Assembly (NCBI GenBank): GCA_030624785.1
Contig: JAUXJK010000013.1
Location: 1-16,463, forward strand
From: Actinomycetes bacterium
GTDB lineage: Bacteria > Actinomycetota > Thermoleophilia > Gaiellales > Gaiellaceae
Length of the DNA: 16,463 bases
Direction of reading: 5' to 3'
Shown here: one piece after another, positions 7,467 to 13,826 of the stretch
Layout: every line of letters starts with the position of its first letter
How positions within the stretch are numbered: position 1 is the first letter of the stretch
Position numbers and translations under genes: made by a program
The notes under the pieces: model-generated
Told to the model about the DNA's origin: nothing
The model's input: the letters and a program-made list of their open reading frames with translations, nothing else
The model's database searches: none

Positions 7467-8451
7467 CATCGTTCAGCTCGAGCGAGCCCTCGAGCTGGCC
7501 GAACGGGGGAGAGGTAGCACGGCCCCGAATCCGATCGTCGGCTGCGTGATGGTCGATAGTGACGGATCAGTCGTCGGGGAGGGATGGCACGAGCGTGCCG
7601 GTGGGCCCCATGCAGAGCGCGTGGCGCTCGATGTCGCGGGTGTCAAGGCGACTGGCGCAACCGCTTACGTGAGTCTTGAGCCCTGCGCCCATCAGGGCCG
7701 CACTCCGCCATGCACACAGGCGCTGATCGATGCTGGGGTCAGCAGGGTCGTGATCGGCGCGCTTGATGTCGATCCCCGCACGGCCAGCCTGGGCGTCGCC
7801 GCCCTGCGAGAGGCCGGCCTGGTGGTTCAGGTAGCCGAGGGCGGGATCGCACAGCGTGCTCGTCGTCAAAACGAGGGCTTTCGACGATGGGTGCGCGACG
7901 GAAGACCGTTCGTCGTCTACAAAGCTGCAGTGACCCTTGACGGGCGCGTCGCAGCCGCTGGCGGCGATGCGCGGTGGGTTTCAGGTGAAGAGAGTCGGCG
8001 ACGCGTTCACGAGCTTCGAGCGGCCTGCGATGCCGTAGCTGTTGGCATCGGAACGGTGCGCCGCGAGAATCCACTACTAACCGCGCGCGGCGTAGACGCA
8101 GTCGTGCAGCCACGACGACTCGCCTTCGGGAAGGGTCCGCTTCCGGAAGGCTCCGAGCTCGAGCTCCGCACCGGTCCAATCCAAGAGGAGCTCGCAGTTC
8201 TTGCTGCGGAGGGTGTTCAGACACTTCTGCTCGAAGGAGGGCCGACCTTGGCGGGCGCCTTCCTCAGGTCTGGCCTGATCGACAAGCTTCTCCTCTTCGT
8301 TGCCCCGAAACTGATCGGTGGCGATGATGCCCCCTCGCTTTTTGGCGGCCCAGGCGCGCCTACAATGGCCGACGCAATCGAGACACAGGCATGTGACGTC
8401 GAAGTGCTCGGCTCAGATGTGCTGCTGACGAGCTATCTCGCCGAGGTGTAG
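7441..8451 (+). CDS. ribD: Bifunctional diaminohydroxyphosphoribosylaminopyrimidine deaminase / 5-amino-6-(5-phosphoribosylamino)uracil reductase
   Basis: RibD carries out the second and third steps of riboflavin synthesis, deaminating and then reducing the pyrimidine made by GTP cyclohydrolase II. In the 336 residues the N-terminal deaminase has the zinc ligands H57 (GGPHAER, with catalytic E59), C82 (EPCAH) and C91 (PPCTQ). The C-terminal reductase (about 130-336) shows VVYKAAVTLDGRVA, GIGTVRRENPLLT and LLLEGGPTLAGAF. The reductase is on the short side compared with E. coli. I chose the GTG at 7441 because GAGGG at 7430-7434 is a well-spaced ribosome-binding site, one of the few in the window, and because the next upstream in-frame start (7390) would add 17 unconserved residues deep inside rpe. 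The gene overlaps rpe by 26 bases, so coupling is likely. No FMN riboswitch precedes it. Confidence 0.95.
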   Translation: MSSSISPADIVQLERALELAERGRGSTAPNPIVGCVMVDSDGSVVGEGWHERAGGPHAERVALDVAGVKATGATAYVSLEPCAHQGRTPPCTQALIDAGVSRVVIGALDVDPRTASLGVAALREAGLVVQVAEGGIAQRARRQNEGFRRWVRDGRPFVVYKAAVTLDGRVAAAGGDARWVSGEESRRRVHELRAACDAVAVGIGTVRRENPLLTARGVDAVVQPRRLAFGKGPLPEGSELELRTGPIQEELAVLAAEGVQTLLLEGGPTLAGAFLRSGLIDKLLLFVAPKLIGGDDAPSLFGGPGAPTMADAIETQACDVEVLGSDVLLTSYLAEV

Positions 8452-8472
8452 GTCCGCCGCACTCGGCCAGGC

Positions 8473-8478
8473 TATGCT
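8473..8478 (+). promoter_or_regulatory. -10 element (TATGCT) for leaderless ribE
   Basis: TATGCT ends 6 bases before the ribE GTG in the 33-bp gap after ribD. The same hexamer at the same distance precedes rpmB. There is no room for an FMN riboswitch here. Confidence 0.6.
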
Positions 8479-8484
8479 CGCGCC

Positions 8485-9093
8485 GTGTTTACCGGCATTG
8501 TTCGTGAACTGGGACACCTCGAGCGCATCGAGAAGGTTGATGGCGGCGCTCGCCTGTCGATCGACGCGCCGCTCAGCGCAGTAGGCCTACAGATAGGCGA
8601 CTCCGTCGCGCTGAACGGTTGTTGTTTGACGGTGACCGACATCAAAGGGAGCCGCCTCACGTTCACGGCGGTTCCCGAGACGCTCCAGCAGACCTCACTT
8701 GGACAGCTCGTGACGGGATCACGCATCAACCTCGAACCTGCCTTGCGCGTTGGTGATGCATTGGGAGGGCACATCGTCCAGGGCCACGTGGATGGACTCG
8801 GAGAGATAGCGGCGCTGGAACCGGAAGGGGAGGGGAAGCGGATGACGGTTGCCGCATCCGACGACGTTCTCCGCTACTGCGTCTACAAGGGTTCAGTAGC
8901 GATCGATGGCATCAGTCTGACGATCGCTGCCCTGCGCCCCGATGGGATTGAGATTGCGCTTATCCCACACACGCTCGACGTGACAACCCTCGGCGATCGC
9001 AACCCGGGCGACAAGGTGAATATCGAGGTCGATGTGCTCGCGAAACACGTCGAACGCCTGACTGCCGCCTATCGCGACTCGGGCTCCAGCTAG
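8485..9093 (+). CDS. ribE: Riboflavin synthase, alpha subunit type
   Basis: This enzyme dismutates two molecules of 6,7-dimethyl-8-ribityllumazine into riboflavin and the ribityl-pyrimidinedione substrate of RibH. The 202-residue protein begins with the invariant MFTGIV and consists of two lumazine-binding barrels (about 1-95 and 96-190). Their repeated features are GDSVALNGCCLTV in the first and KGSVAIDGISLTI in the second, with GGHIVQGHVDG (94-104) at the junction. The C-terminus carries the helix used for trimer assembly in the family (LAKHVERL). The length is standard. The GTG start is fixed both by the MFTGIV N-terminus and by TATGCT 6 bases upstream. In many actinobacteria this gene is called ribC; I use the ribE symbol for the alpha-type synthase. 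The following ribBA start is 33 bases after the stop. Confidence 0.96.
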   Translation: MFTGIVRELGHLERIEKVDGGARLSIDAPLSAVGLQIGDSVALNGCCLTVTDIKGSRLTFTAVPETLQQTSLGQLVTGSRINLEPALRVGDALGGHIVQGHVDGLGEIAALEPEGEGKRMTVAASDDVLRYCVYKGSVAIDGISLTIAALRPDGIEIALIPHTLDVTTLGDRNPGDKVNIEVDVLAKHVERLTAAYRDSGSS

Positions 9094-9114
9094 AGCTGGG
9101 TGCCCTCGTCCAGT

Positions 9115-9120
9115 TACCAT
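9115..9120 (+). promoter_or_regulatory. -10 element (TACCAT) for leaderless ribBA
   Basis: TACCAT ends exactly 6 bases before an in-frame GTG at 9127. This selects 9127 over the upstream in-frame GTG at 9100, because a message starting near 9127 could not encode the longer form. Confidence 0.5.
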
Positions 9121-9126
9121 CCGGGG

Positions 9127-10074
9127 GTGGGAGTTCAAGAGGACACAGACGTTCGCGAGTCATCCCCGTACGCCACGGTCGATGAGGCGATCGAAGAGAT
9201 TCGCGCTGGGCGCATGGTCGTCGTCGTCGACGCGCCCGACCGTGAGAACGAAGGCGACCTCACTATCGCTGCGCAGTTCGCGACGCCCGACGCCGTCAAC
9301 TTCAGGGCCACCCACGGGCGGGGGCTCATCTGCCTGTGCCTGACCGACGAGCGTTGTGATCAACTCGGCCTAAAGCCGATGACCTACAACAACGAGGCGC
9401 CGAACGAGACTGCGTTCACGATCTCCATCGAAGCCCGGGACGGTGTGACCACGGGAATTTCGGCTCATGATCGGGCGCACACCATTCAGGTCGCGATCGA
9501 TCCTTCGCGTGACGGCGGTGACATCGTGCAGCCTGGTCATGTCTTTCCTCTACGAGCCAGTCCGGGGGGAGTGCTGAAACGATCGGGACAGACCGAGGCC
9601 GCCGTTGATCTGGCGCGACTGGCAGGGCTCAGCTCAACGGGTGTCATCTGCGAAATCATGAATGAGGACGGCACGATGGCGCGGGTGCCAGACCTGATCC
9701 CGTACTGCGAACGCCACGGATTGAAGATGATCACGATCGAGGCTTTGATCGAGTACCGACGCCAGACCGAGAAGTTGATCGAGCGCATGGTCGAGGTGTC
9801 GCTACCGACGGCATTTGGCGAGTTTCGGGCGATCGCGTTTCACGAGACTCTCACGGGGCGCGACCATATGGCGCTCGTCCGCGGCGACGTGGAGGGCCAG
9901 GAGAACGTTCTCGTTCGTGTTCACTCCGAATGTCTTACTGGCGACGTGTTCCATTCGCTTCGCTGCGACTGTGGAGAGCAACTGGATCTTGCGCTGCAGA
10001 GAATCGCCTCGGAGGGGCGGGGAGTCTTGCTCTATCTCGCGCAGGAGGGTCGGGGAATCGGGCTTCTACATTAG
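9127..10074 (+). CDS. ribBA: 3,4-dihydroxy-2-butanone-4-phosphate synthase fused to a GTP cyclohydrolase II domain that is cut short by an amber codon
   Basis: The first domain (about 12-212) is DHBP synthase: DRENEGDL (38-45), THGRGLICL (62-70), DGVTTGISAHDR, PLRASPGGVLKRSGQTEA and CEIMNEDGTMAR. The second (from about 225) is GTP cyclohydrolase II, with the zinc site HSECLTGDVFHSLRCDCG (C269, C280, C282) and QEGRGIGLLH, but the frame hits TAG at 10072-10074, where the family has Lys (LLNK/LLHK). The product as written is 315 residues and lacks the last third of the cyclohydrolase, including catalytic and GTP-binding residues. The following 115 codons remain in frame and conserved. In the synthase half, Gln155 stands where E. 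coli RibB has the Mg ligand His153. The GTG at 9127 is preferred because of the TACCAT element; a GTG at 9100 would add nine residues. Nonsense mutation, sequence error and readthrough all remain possible. Confidence 0.9.
   Translation: MGVQEDTDVRESSPYATVDEAIEEIRAGRMVVVVDAPDRENEGDLTIAAQFATPDAVNFRATHGRGLICLCLTDERCDQLGLKPMTYNNEAPNETAFTISIEARDGVTTGISAHDRAHTIQVAIDPSRDGGDIVQPGHVFPLRASPGGVLKRSGQTEAAVDLARLAGLSSTGVICEIMNEDGTMARVPDLIPYCERHGLKMITIEALIEYRRQTEKLIERMVEVSLPTAFGEFRAIAFHETLTGRDHMALVRGDVEGQENVLVRVHSECLTGDVFHSLRCDCGEQLDLALQRIASEGRGVLLYLAQEGRGIGLLH
10072..10074 (+). other. In-frame amber codon interrupting ribBA
   Basis: The codons read GGG CTT CTA CAT TAG CTC CGC GCC TAC. GTP cyclohydrolase II proteins have GLL(N/H)K(L/I)RAY here, so TAG replaces a lysine codon; AAG to TAG is a single-base change. 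TAG ends nine other genes in the window, so it is not a general sense codon in this genome. Confidence 0.9.
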
Positions 10075-10419
10075 CTCCGCGCCTACGAGCTCCAGGAGCA
10101 AGGCCTCGACACCGTCGAGGCAAACGTCGAGCTCGGGTTTCCGCCGGATATGCGCGAGTACGGCATTGGCTCGCAGATCCTGTCGGACATCGGCCTATCT
10201 ACCATTCGCGTGCTCACGAACAACCCGCGTAAGATCGCTGGTATCGAAGGCTTCGGGCTGCGTGTTGTGGAGCAAGTCCCAATCGTGGTGGATGCCAACG
10301 ATGAGAACCGACGCTACCTCGACACGAAGCGAGACAAACTTGGACACAAGTTGCATCATCAGGGTACGAAGAATCCACCGTTCTTCCCGCCGGGCACGTT
10401 CGTAAGCTACGACGAGTGA
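10075..10419 (+). pseudogene. ribBA: C-terminal remainder of the RibA (GTP cyclohydrolase II) domain of ribBA, in frame after the amber codon
   Basis: Directly after the TAG, the same frame continues for 114 sense codons with strong similarity to the end of GTP cyclohydrolase II: LRAYELQEQGLDTVEAN, LGFPPDMREYGIGSQIL, RVLTNNPRKIAGIEG, VEQVPI, YLDTKRDKLGH. It then runs into a tail HHQGTKNPPFFPPGTFVSYDE. No further stop or frameshift is present, so the damage is a single point. The first possible restart is an ATG at 10150, which would give an 89-residue fragment without the zinc site and with no ribosome-binding site. The fragment could work only if the amber is read through or is a sequence error. 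The TGA stop overlaps the ribH GTG. Confidence 0.85.
10403..10408 (+). promoter_or_regulatory. Possible -10 element (TAAGCT) for ribH
   Basis: TAAGCT ends 7 bases before the ribH GTG, inside the last codons of ribBA. It fits the TANNNT pattern one base out of the common 6-base spacing. If real, it would let ribH be expressed independently of the broken gene in front of it. Confidence 0.3.
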
Positions 10420-11009
10420 ATACCGAAGAACCGCACTCGGACCCGGTCGCGAACGTCGACGCCGGCCAAGCCTCGCCGCTGCTCTCGCCTGAGCATGCGC
10501 CCGGTGAGTTGCGCATACCGGGAGATCTTCGCAGCTTCTCGGGAACGCCGAATGGAGCCCGTCGCTCGGTAGGAATCGCCGTAAGTAGGTTCAACGGTGA
10601 CGTGACCTCTCTACTGCTCGAGGGCGCCATCGAGGGGCTTGAAAGTGCCGGCGTTGCCCGAGGTGCGATCGACATCCTGCCGGTGCCAGGGGCTTTTGAG
10701 ATTCCACTTGCCGCGATGGCCCTGGCTCGCACGAAGCGCTACGGCTGCGTTCTTGCGATCGGTTGCGTGATCCGTGGCGAGACTCCGCACTTCGACTACA
10801 TCTCTTCGGAGGCCGCGAGCGGCGTTCAGGTCGCAGGTCTGGAAACCGGCGTTCCGGTCGCTTTTGGCGTTCTCACCTGCAATTCGCTCGAGCAAGCCAT
10901 GGCTCGAGCCGGTGGCCCGCAGGGCAACAAGGGGCGCGAAACGGCGCTCGGTGGCCTCGAGATGGCCGATGCGCTCGCCCGTCTACGCGCGGGTGTCAAC
11001 GCCCGATAG
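10416..11009 (+). CDS. ribH: 6,7-dimethyl-8-ribityllumazine synthase
   Basis: RibH condenses the DHBP made by RibB with the ribityl-pyrimidinedione to give the lumazine used by riboflavin synthase; the family forms pentamers or 60-mer shells. The fold occupies about residues 50-195 of 197: GIAVSRFN (53-60), PVPGAFEIP (89-97), GCVIRGETPHFDYI (116-129) with the catalytic H125, and GVLTCNSLEQAMARAG (151-166). About 48 poorly conserved, proline- and acid-rich residues precede the fold, making it longer than the usual 150 to 160. The GTG start overlaps the TGA of ribBA (GTGA), and I see no better in-frame start between there and the fold. No Shine-Dalgarno is present. All catalytic residues are intact, unlike ribBA. 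The short gap to rpmB holds no terminator-like hairpin with a T run. Confidence 0.95.
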   Translation: MNTEEPHSDPVANVDAGQASPLLSPEHAPGELRIPGDLRSFSGTPNGARRSVGIAVSRFNGDVTSLLLEGAIEGLESAGVARGAIDILPVPGAFEIPLAAMALARTKRYGCVLAIGCVIRGETPHFDYISSEAASGVQVAGLETGVPVAFGVLTCNSLEQAMARAGGPQGNKGRETALGGLEMADALARLRAGVNAR

Positions 11010-11050
11010 CGTCGCAACGTCTTGCTCGCGTTGGTGCTTGGACGCGCTGA

Positions 11051-11056
11051 TATGCT
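11051..11056 (+). promoter_or_regulatory. -10 element (TATGCT) for leaderless rpmB
   Basis: TATGCT ends 6 bases before the ATG at 11063. The in-frame GTG at 11060 lies 3 bases after the hexamer and is too close. The spacing therefore points to the ATG, which also gives the normal L28 N-terminus MAKICSVCG. Confidence 0.6.
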
Positions 11057-11062
11057 CGTGTG

Positions 11063-11254
11063 ATGGCGAAGATCTGCAGCGTTTGTGGCAAGGGGCCCGG
11101 TTTCGGGCACAGCCGTAGCCACTCGATGATCGCGACCAAGCGGCGGTTCAACCCGAATCTTCAGCGAGTTCGCGTTCTCGTAAATGGCGTTGCGCGGCGC
11201 GCGTACGTATGTACGCGATGCTTGAAGGGCGGGAAGGTCGAGAAGGCTCTCTAG
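11063..11254 (+). CDS. rpmB: 50S ribosomal protein L28, zinc-binding (C+) form
   Basis: L28 is a small protein of the large ribosomal subunit. The 63 residues show the family features MAKICSVCGKGPGFGH, SHSMIATKRRF and NLQRVRV. Two cysteine pairs, C5/C8 in CSVC and the later VCTRC pair, mark the zinc-ribbon form; zinc-free paralogues exist in some actinobacteria and are used in zinc shortage. The ATG at 11063 is chosen over the GTG one codon earlier because the TATGCT hexamer sits 6 bases from it. The gene stands between the riboflavin genes and recG, in line with the common rpmB-recG neighbourhood. It has its own promoter and is followed by a hairpin, so it is probably a single-gene unit. Confidence 0.96.
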   Translation: MAKICSVCGKGPGFGHSRSHSMIATKRRFNPNLQRVRVLVNGVARRAYVCTRCLKGGKVEKAL

Positions 11255-11259
11255 CGCTC

Positions 11260-11281
11260 CAGACGCGCGAGCCGGCGTCTG
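11260..11281 (+). terminator. Hairpin after rpmB, possible terminator without a T run
   Basis: CAGACGC (11260-11266) and GCGTCTG (11275-11281) form a perfect 7-bp stem with an 8-base loop, starting 5 bases after the rpmB stop. No T tract follows, so it is not a classic intrinsic terminator, but actinobacterial terminators often lack one. An mRNA-stabilising role is equally possible. Confidence 0.4.
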
Positions 11282-11317
11282 AAATCGAACCGCGCCGACC
11301 GCGGCCGAGTCATAGCT

Positions 11318-11323
11318 CATACT
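11318..11323 (+). promoter_or_regulatory. Possible -10 element (CATACT) for the receiver gene
   Basis: CATACT ends 7 bases before the GTG at 11331. It departs from TANNNT at the first base, so the call is weaker than the others. GGAG at 11324-11327 could instead act as a close-set ribosome-binding site. Confidence 0.3.
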
Positions 11324-11330
11324 GGAGCGA

Positions 11331-11729
11331 GTGTCTGCGGCGTCCTCGATACGGGTCGCGATTGTTGACGACAATCGCCAGTTCGGCGAAGCACTCGGCG
11401 TGTTGCTTGGCCTGGAGCCAAGATTGGTGGTCGTTGAGACACTTGAGGATGGCGAACTCGCCCTCGAGTTTGCGCGTTCCGAGAGCGTCGACGTCTACCT
11501 CGTCGACTTCCGCTTGCCTGACATGAACGGAGCAGAGGCGACGCGGGCCATTCTCGAGGCCAGTCCGTCGTCGAAAGTGGTGGCGCTCTCTGCAGCCGCG
11601 GCGGCACCAGAGGTTGAGGCTCTGCTCGCAGCCGGGGCGGTTGCGTGCCTTTCGAAGGATCGAGATCTTGACACCCTCGTGGCCACCATCACAGAGGCCG
11701 CGGCCTCTCCGGTTCACACAGAGTCCTGA
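11331..11729 (+). CDS. Stand-alone response-regulator receiver domain protein
   Basis: The 132 residues are a complete receiver domain and nothing else. The acidic pair D13/D14 (IVDDN), the phosphorylation site D59 (YLVDFRLPDMNG), S87 (ALSA) and K109 (SKD) are all in place, so it should accept a phosphoryl group. The pattern resembles receivers of the NarL/LuxR group, but the usual helix-turn-helix output domain is absent and the gene ends cleanly 13 residues after the last conserved helix. No histidine kinase gene is in the window. Single-domain receivers act as phosphate sinks, diffusible signals or protein partners; which applies here cannot be told. It sits where many bacteria carry Asp23 and DAK2-type genes between rpmB and recG. 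recG begins 3 bases after its stop, so the two are probably co-expressed. Confidence 0.85.
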   Translation: MSAASSIRVAIVDDNRQFGEALGVLLGLEPRLVVVETLEDGELALEFARSESVDVYLVDFRLPDMNGAEATRAILEASPSSKVVALSAAAAAPEVEALLAAGAVACLSKDRDLDTLVATITEAAASPVHTES

Positions 11730-11732
11730 TCG

Positions 11733-13826
11733 ATGCGCTCGTTCGGTGGGATCGAGCCCGCCAGTGAAGCACGAGTCCGACCGATCGAGATCGATGCTCT
11801 CGATCAGCCCGTCAGTTCGCTGAAAGGCGTCGGCACCAAGACGTCTGCAGCCCTCGGTCGACTCGGCGTCTCATCCATCCGAGACCTGATCCTCTATCGG
11901 CCGCGCCGCTACGAGCCCCCTGCGCCGCGACGAGATGTGGGCGAGCTTCTCTCGGGCGAGGAGGCAACGCTCGATGTCGAGGTCGTGAACACGTCGCTTC
12001 GACGCACACGGCGTCGCAACCTGACGATTCTCGAGGCGCTCGTGCGAGACTCGACCGGCTCGATCGTGGCCACCTGGTTCAACCAGGCATGGCTGAGTGA
12101 GAAGCTGACCCCCGGGGTGCATCTCCAGATTCGTGGCACTCTCGACCGCGGCGATTTCGCTGTGCGCTCGTACGAGCTCGGCACGGAACCCATCGCAGAC
12201 ATTACGCCGCTATACCCGGCGAGTGACGCGCTTGCGAGCAAGCGGATTCGCGACCTCGTGCGTCTCGCATTGGAGCATCTCGAGAGTCTTGGCGAGCCTC
12301 TGCCTGCTCGGCTTCGTGCCACGCAGCGGCTGCCACATAAGGCGGATGCCGTCCTTGCTCTCCATCAGCCACGCGTGATGGACGACGTGGAAACTGCCCG
12401 CCAGCGACTCGCTTTCGAGGAGCTGCTCGTGATGCAGCTCGGCCTTGCCGCCCGCCCGGACGCGGAAGACCGCGATGCAGCCCCGTTCTCGGAGCCCGGC
12501 GAGCTGATCTCTCGGTATCGAGCCGCGCTGCCATTCGAGTTCACGGCGGCTCAGGAACGCGTTATCGTCGAGATAGACGGCGACCTGGAGAAGTCGGATG
12601 CCATGCAACGGCTGCTTCAGGGCGACGTCGGCTCAGGCAAGACCGTCGTGGCGCTCTATGCGTTGATGCGCGCTGTCGAGGCAGGGCAGCAGGGCGCGCT
12701 GATGGCTCCGACCGAAACCCTTGCCGAACAGCATTTCTTGACCGTAGAGCGGATATGTGCCGAACTCGGAATCGGGTGCGTCCTCCTGACGTCGAGCCTG
12801 CCGACTGCGGCCGCGCGCGAGGCGCGAGCGCTGCTTGAGACAGGCGAGGCTGGGATAGCGATCGGCACGCACGCGCTTATTCAGGATCAGATTGCGTTCC
12901 GCGCACTCGGAGTCGCTGTCGTCGATGAGCAACACCGATTCGGGGTTGAGCAGCGGCATGCACTCGCGACGCACCGCAGTATCGACACTCCAGATCGAGT
13001 TCCTCATCAGCTGTACATGACAGCGACGCCAATTCCGAGGACTCTCGCACTCACGGTTTGGGGAGACCTCGCTATCAGCGAGATCAATCAGCCTCCTGCC
13101 GGTCGAAGACCGATCGTTACGAGTTGGACAACACATGAACGCGCATCGGAGGCGTATCTGCGTCTTCGATCACACCTTGAGAACGGACGTCAGGCATATG
13201 TCGTATGCCCTCTCATTACCGCGTCGGGCGCATCGGAGGGGCGAGCAGCCGAGGATGAGGCGCGGCGGCTGCAGAGCGCCGAGCTCGCCGATCTGAGGGT
13301 GGGCTGCATTCACGGCCAGCTTCCAACACGGGATCGTCGAGCGCTGATGGAGGCCTTCGCAGCCGGCGAGCTCGATGTCCTCGTGGCGACGACTGTGATC
13401 GAGGTCGGCATCGATGTGCCGAATGCCTCGATCATGATCGTGCAGGAGGCTGATCGGTTCGGACTGGCCCAACTCCATCAGCTCCGCGGTCGGGTCGGTC
13501 GAGGCGAGCACCAGTCCTATTGCCTGCTCGTGTCGCGTGCCAAGAAGGAGCTCACCGAGATGGCGAGCGAGCGTCTTGATGCCATGGTCTCTACGACAGA
13601 CGGTTTTGAGCTGGCGGAGATCGACCTGGAGCTTCGGGGTCATGGGCAGCTGCTCGGAACGCGACAGAAGGGTTTGTCCGATCTGCGCTTCACTCGACCA
13701 CGAAGTGATCAGGAGCTTCTACGGGCGGCTCGCGATGTTGCGAGCGAGCTCGATGAGGTGGATGAGATCCTGACGCTTGAAGTGGCGAGAATGTTTGGCG
13801 ATGCGGATCATCGCGGGCGAGCGTAG
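11733..13826 (+). CDS. recG: ATP-dependent DNA helicase RecG
   Basis: RecG remodels stalled forks and branch-migrates Holliday junctions; it complements PriA, encoded earlier. The 697 residues match the family length. Order of parts: helix-hairpin-helix-like LKGVGTKTSAALGRLG (30-45), an OB-fold wedge domain (about 75-160, including the TWFNQAWL segment), then the helicase core with Walker A GDVGSGKT (297-304), GTHALIQ (378-384), DEQH (398-401) and MTATPIPRT (429-437). The second core lobe has ATTVIEVGIDVPNA and QLRGRVGRG, and the C-terminus shows the family DGFELAEIDLELRGHGQLLGTRQ. The ATG at 11733 gives a 28-residue lead before the fold. No ribosome-binding site is clear, and coupling to the receiver gene is likely. 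The end overlaps rsmD by 26 bases. Confidence 0.97.
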   Translation: MRSFGGIEPASEARVRPIEIDALDQPVSSLKGVGTKTSAALGRLGVSSIRDLILYRPRRYEPPAPRRDVGELLSGEEATLDVEVVNTSLRRTRRRNLTILEALVRDSTGSIVATWFNQAWLSEKLTPGVHLQIRGTLDRGDFAVRSYELGTEPIADITPLYPASDALASKRIRDLVRLALEHLESLGEPLPARLRATQRLPHKADAVLALHQPRVMDDVETARQRLAFEELLVMQLGLAARPDAEDRDAAPFSEPGELISRYRAALPFEFTAAQERVIVEIDGDLEKSDAMQRLLQGDVGSGKTVVALYALMRAVEAGQQGALMAPTETLAEQHFLTVERICAELGIGCVLLTSSLPTAAAREARALLETGEAGIAIGTHALIQDQIAFRALGVAVVDEQHRFGVEQRHALATHRSIDTPDRVPHQLYMTATPIPRTLALTVWGDLAISEINQPPAGRRPIVTSWTTHERASEAYLRLRSHLENGRQAYVVCPLITASGASEGRAAEDEARRLQSAELADLRVGCIHGQLPTRDRRALMEAFAAGELDVLVATTVIEVGIDVPNASIMIVQEADRFGLAQLHQLRGRVGRGEHQSYCLLVSRAKKELTEMASERLDAMVSTTDGFELAEIDLELRGHGQLLGTRQKGLSDLRFTRPRSDQELLRAARDVASELDEVDEILTLEVARMFGDADHRGRA

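Noticed and set aside
7400..8490. FMN riboswitch controlling the riboflavin genes
   Set aside because: ribD overlaps rpe, and the gaps before ribE and ribBA are only 33 bases each, so there is no space for the roughly 140-base element.
10072..10074. TAG as a reassigned sense codon or pyrrolysine-type site
   Set aside because: TAG is the stop of metK, the DtxR-type gene, fmt, ribD, ribE, ribH, rpmB, recG and the SepIVA-like gene, and no special downstream structure was seen. Occasional readthrough is not excluded.
11209..11526. A 105-codon plus-strand frame across the end of rpmB and the start of the receiver gene
   Set aside because: It overlaps two genes with clear family motifs in other frames and shows no motif of its own.
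13777..13800. Upstream start for rsmD at 13777
   Set aside because: The family begins MRIIAG, which is encoded from the ATG at 13801.
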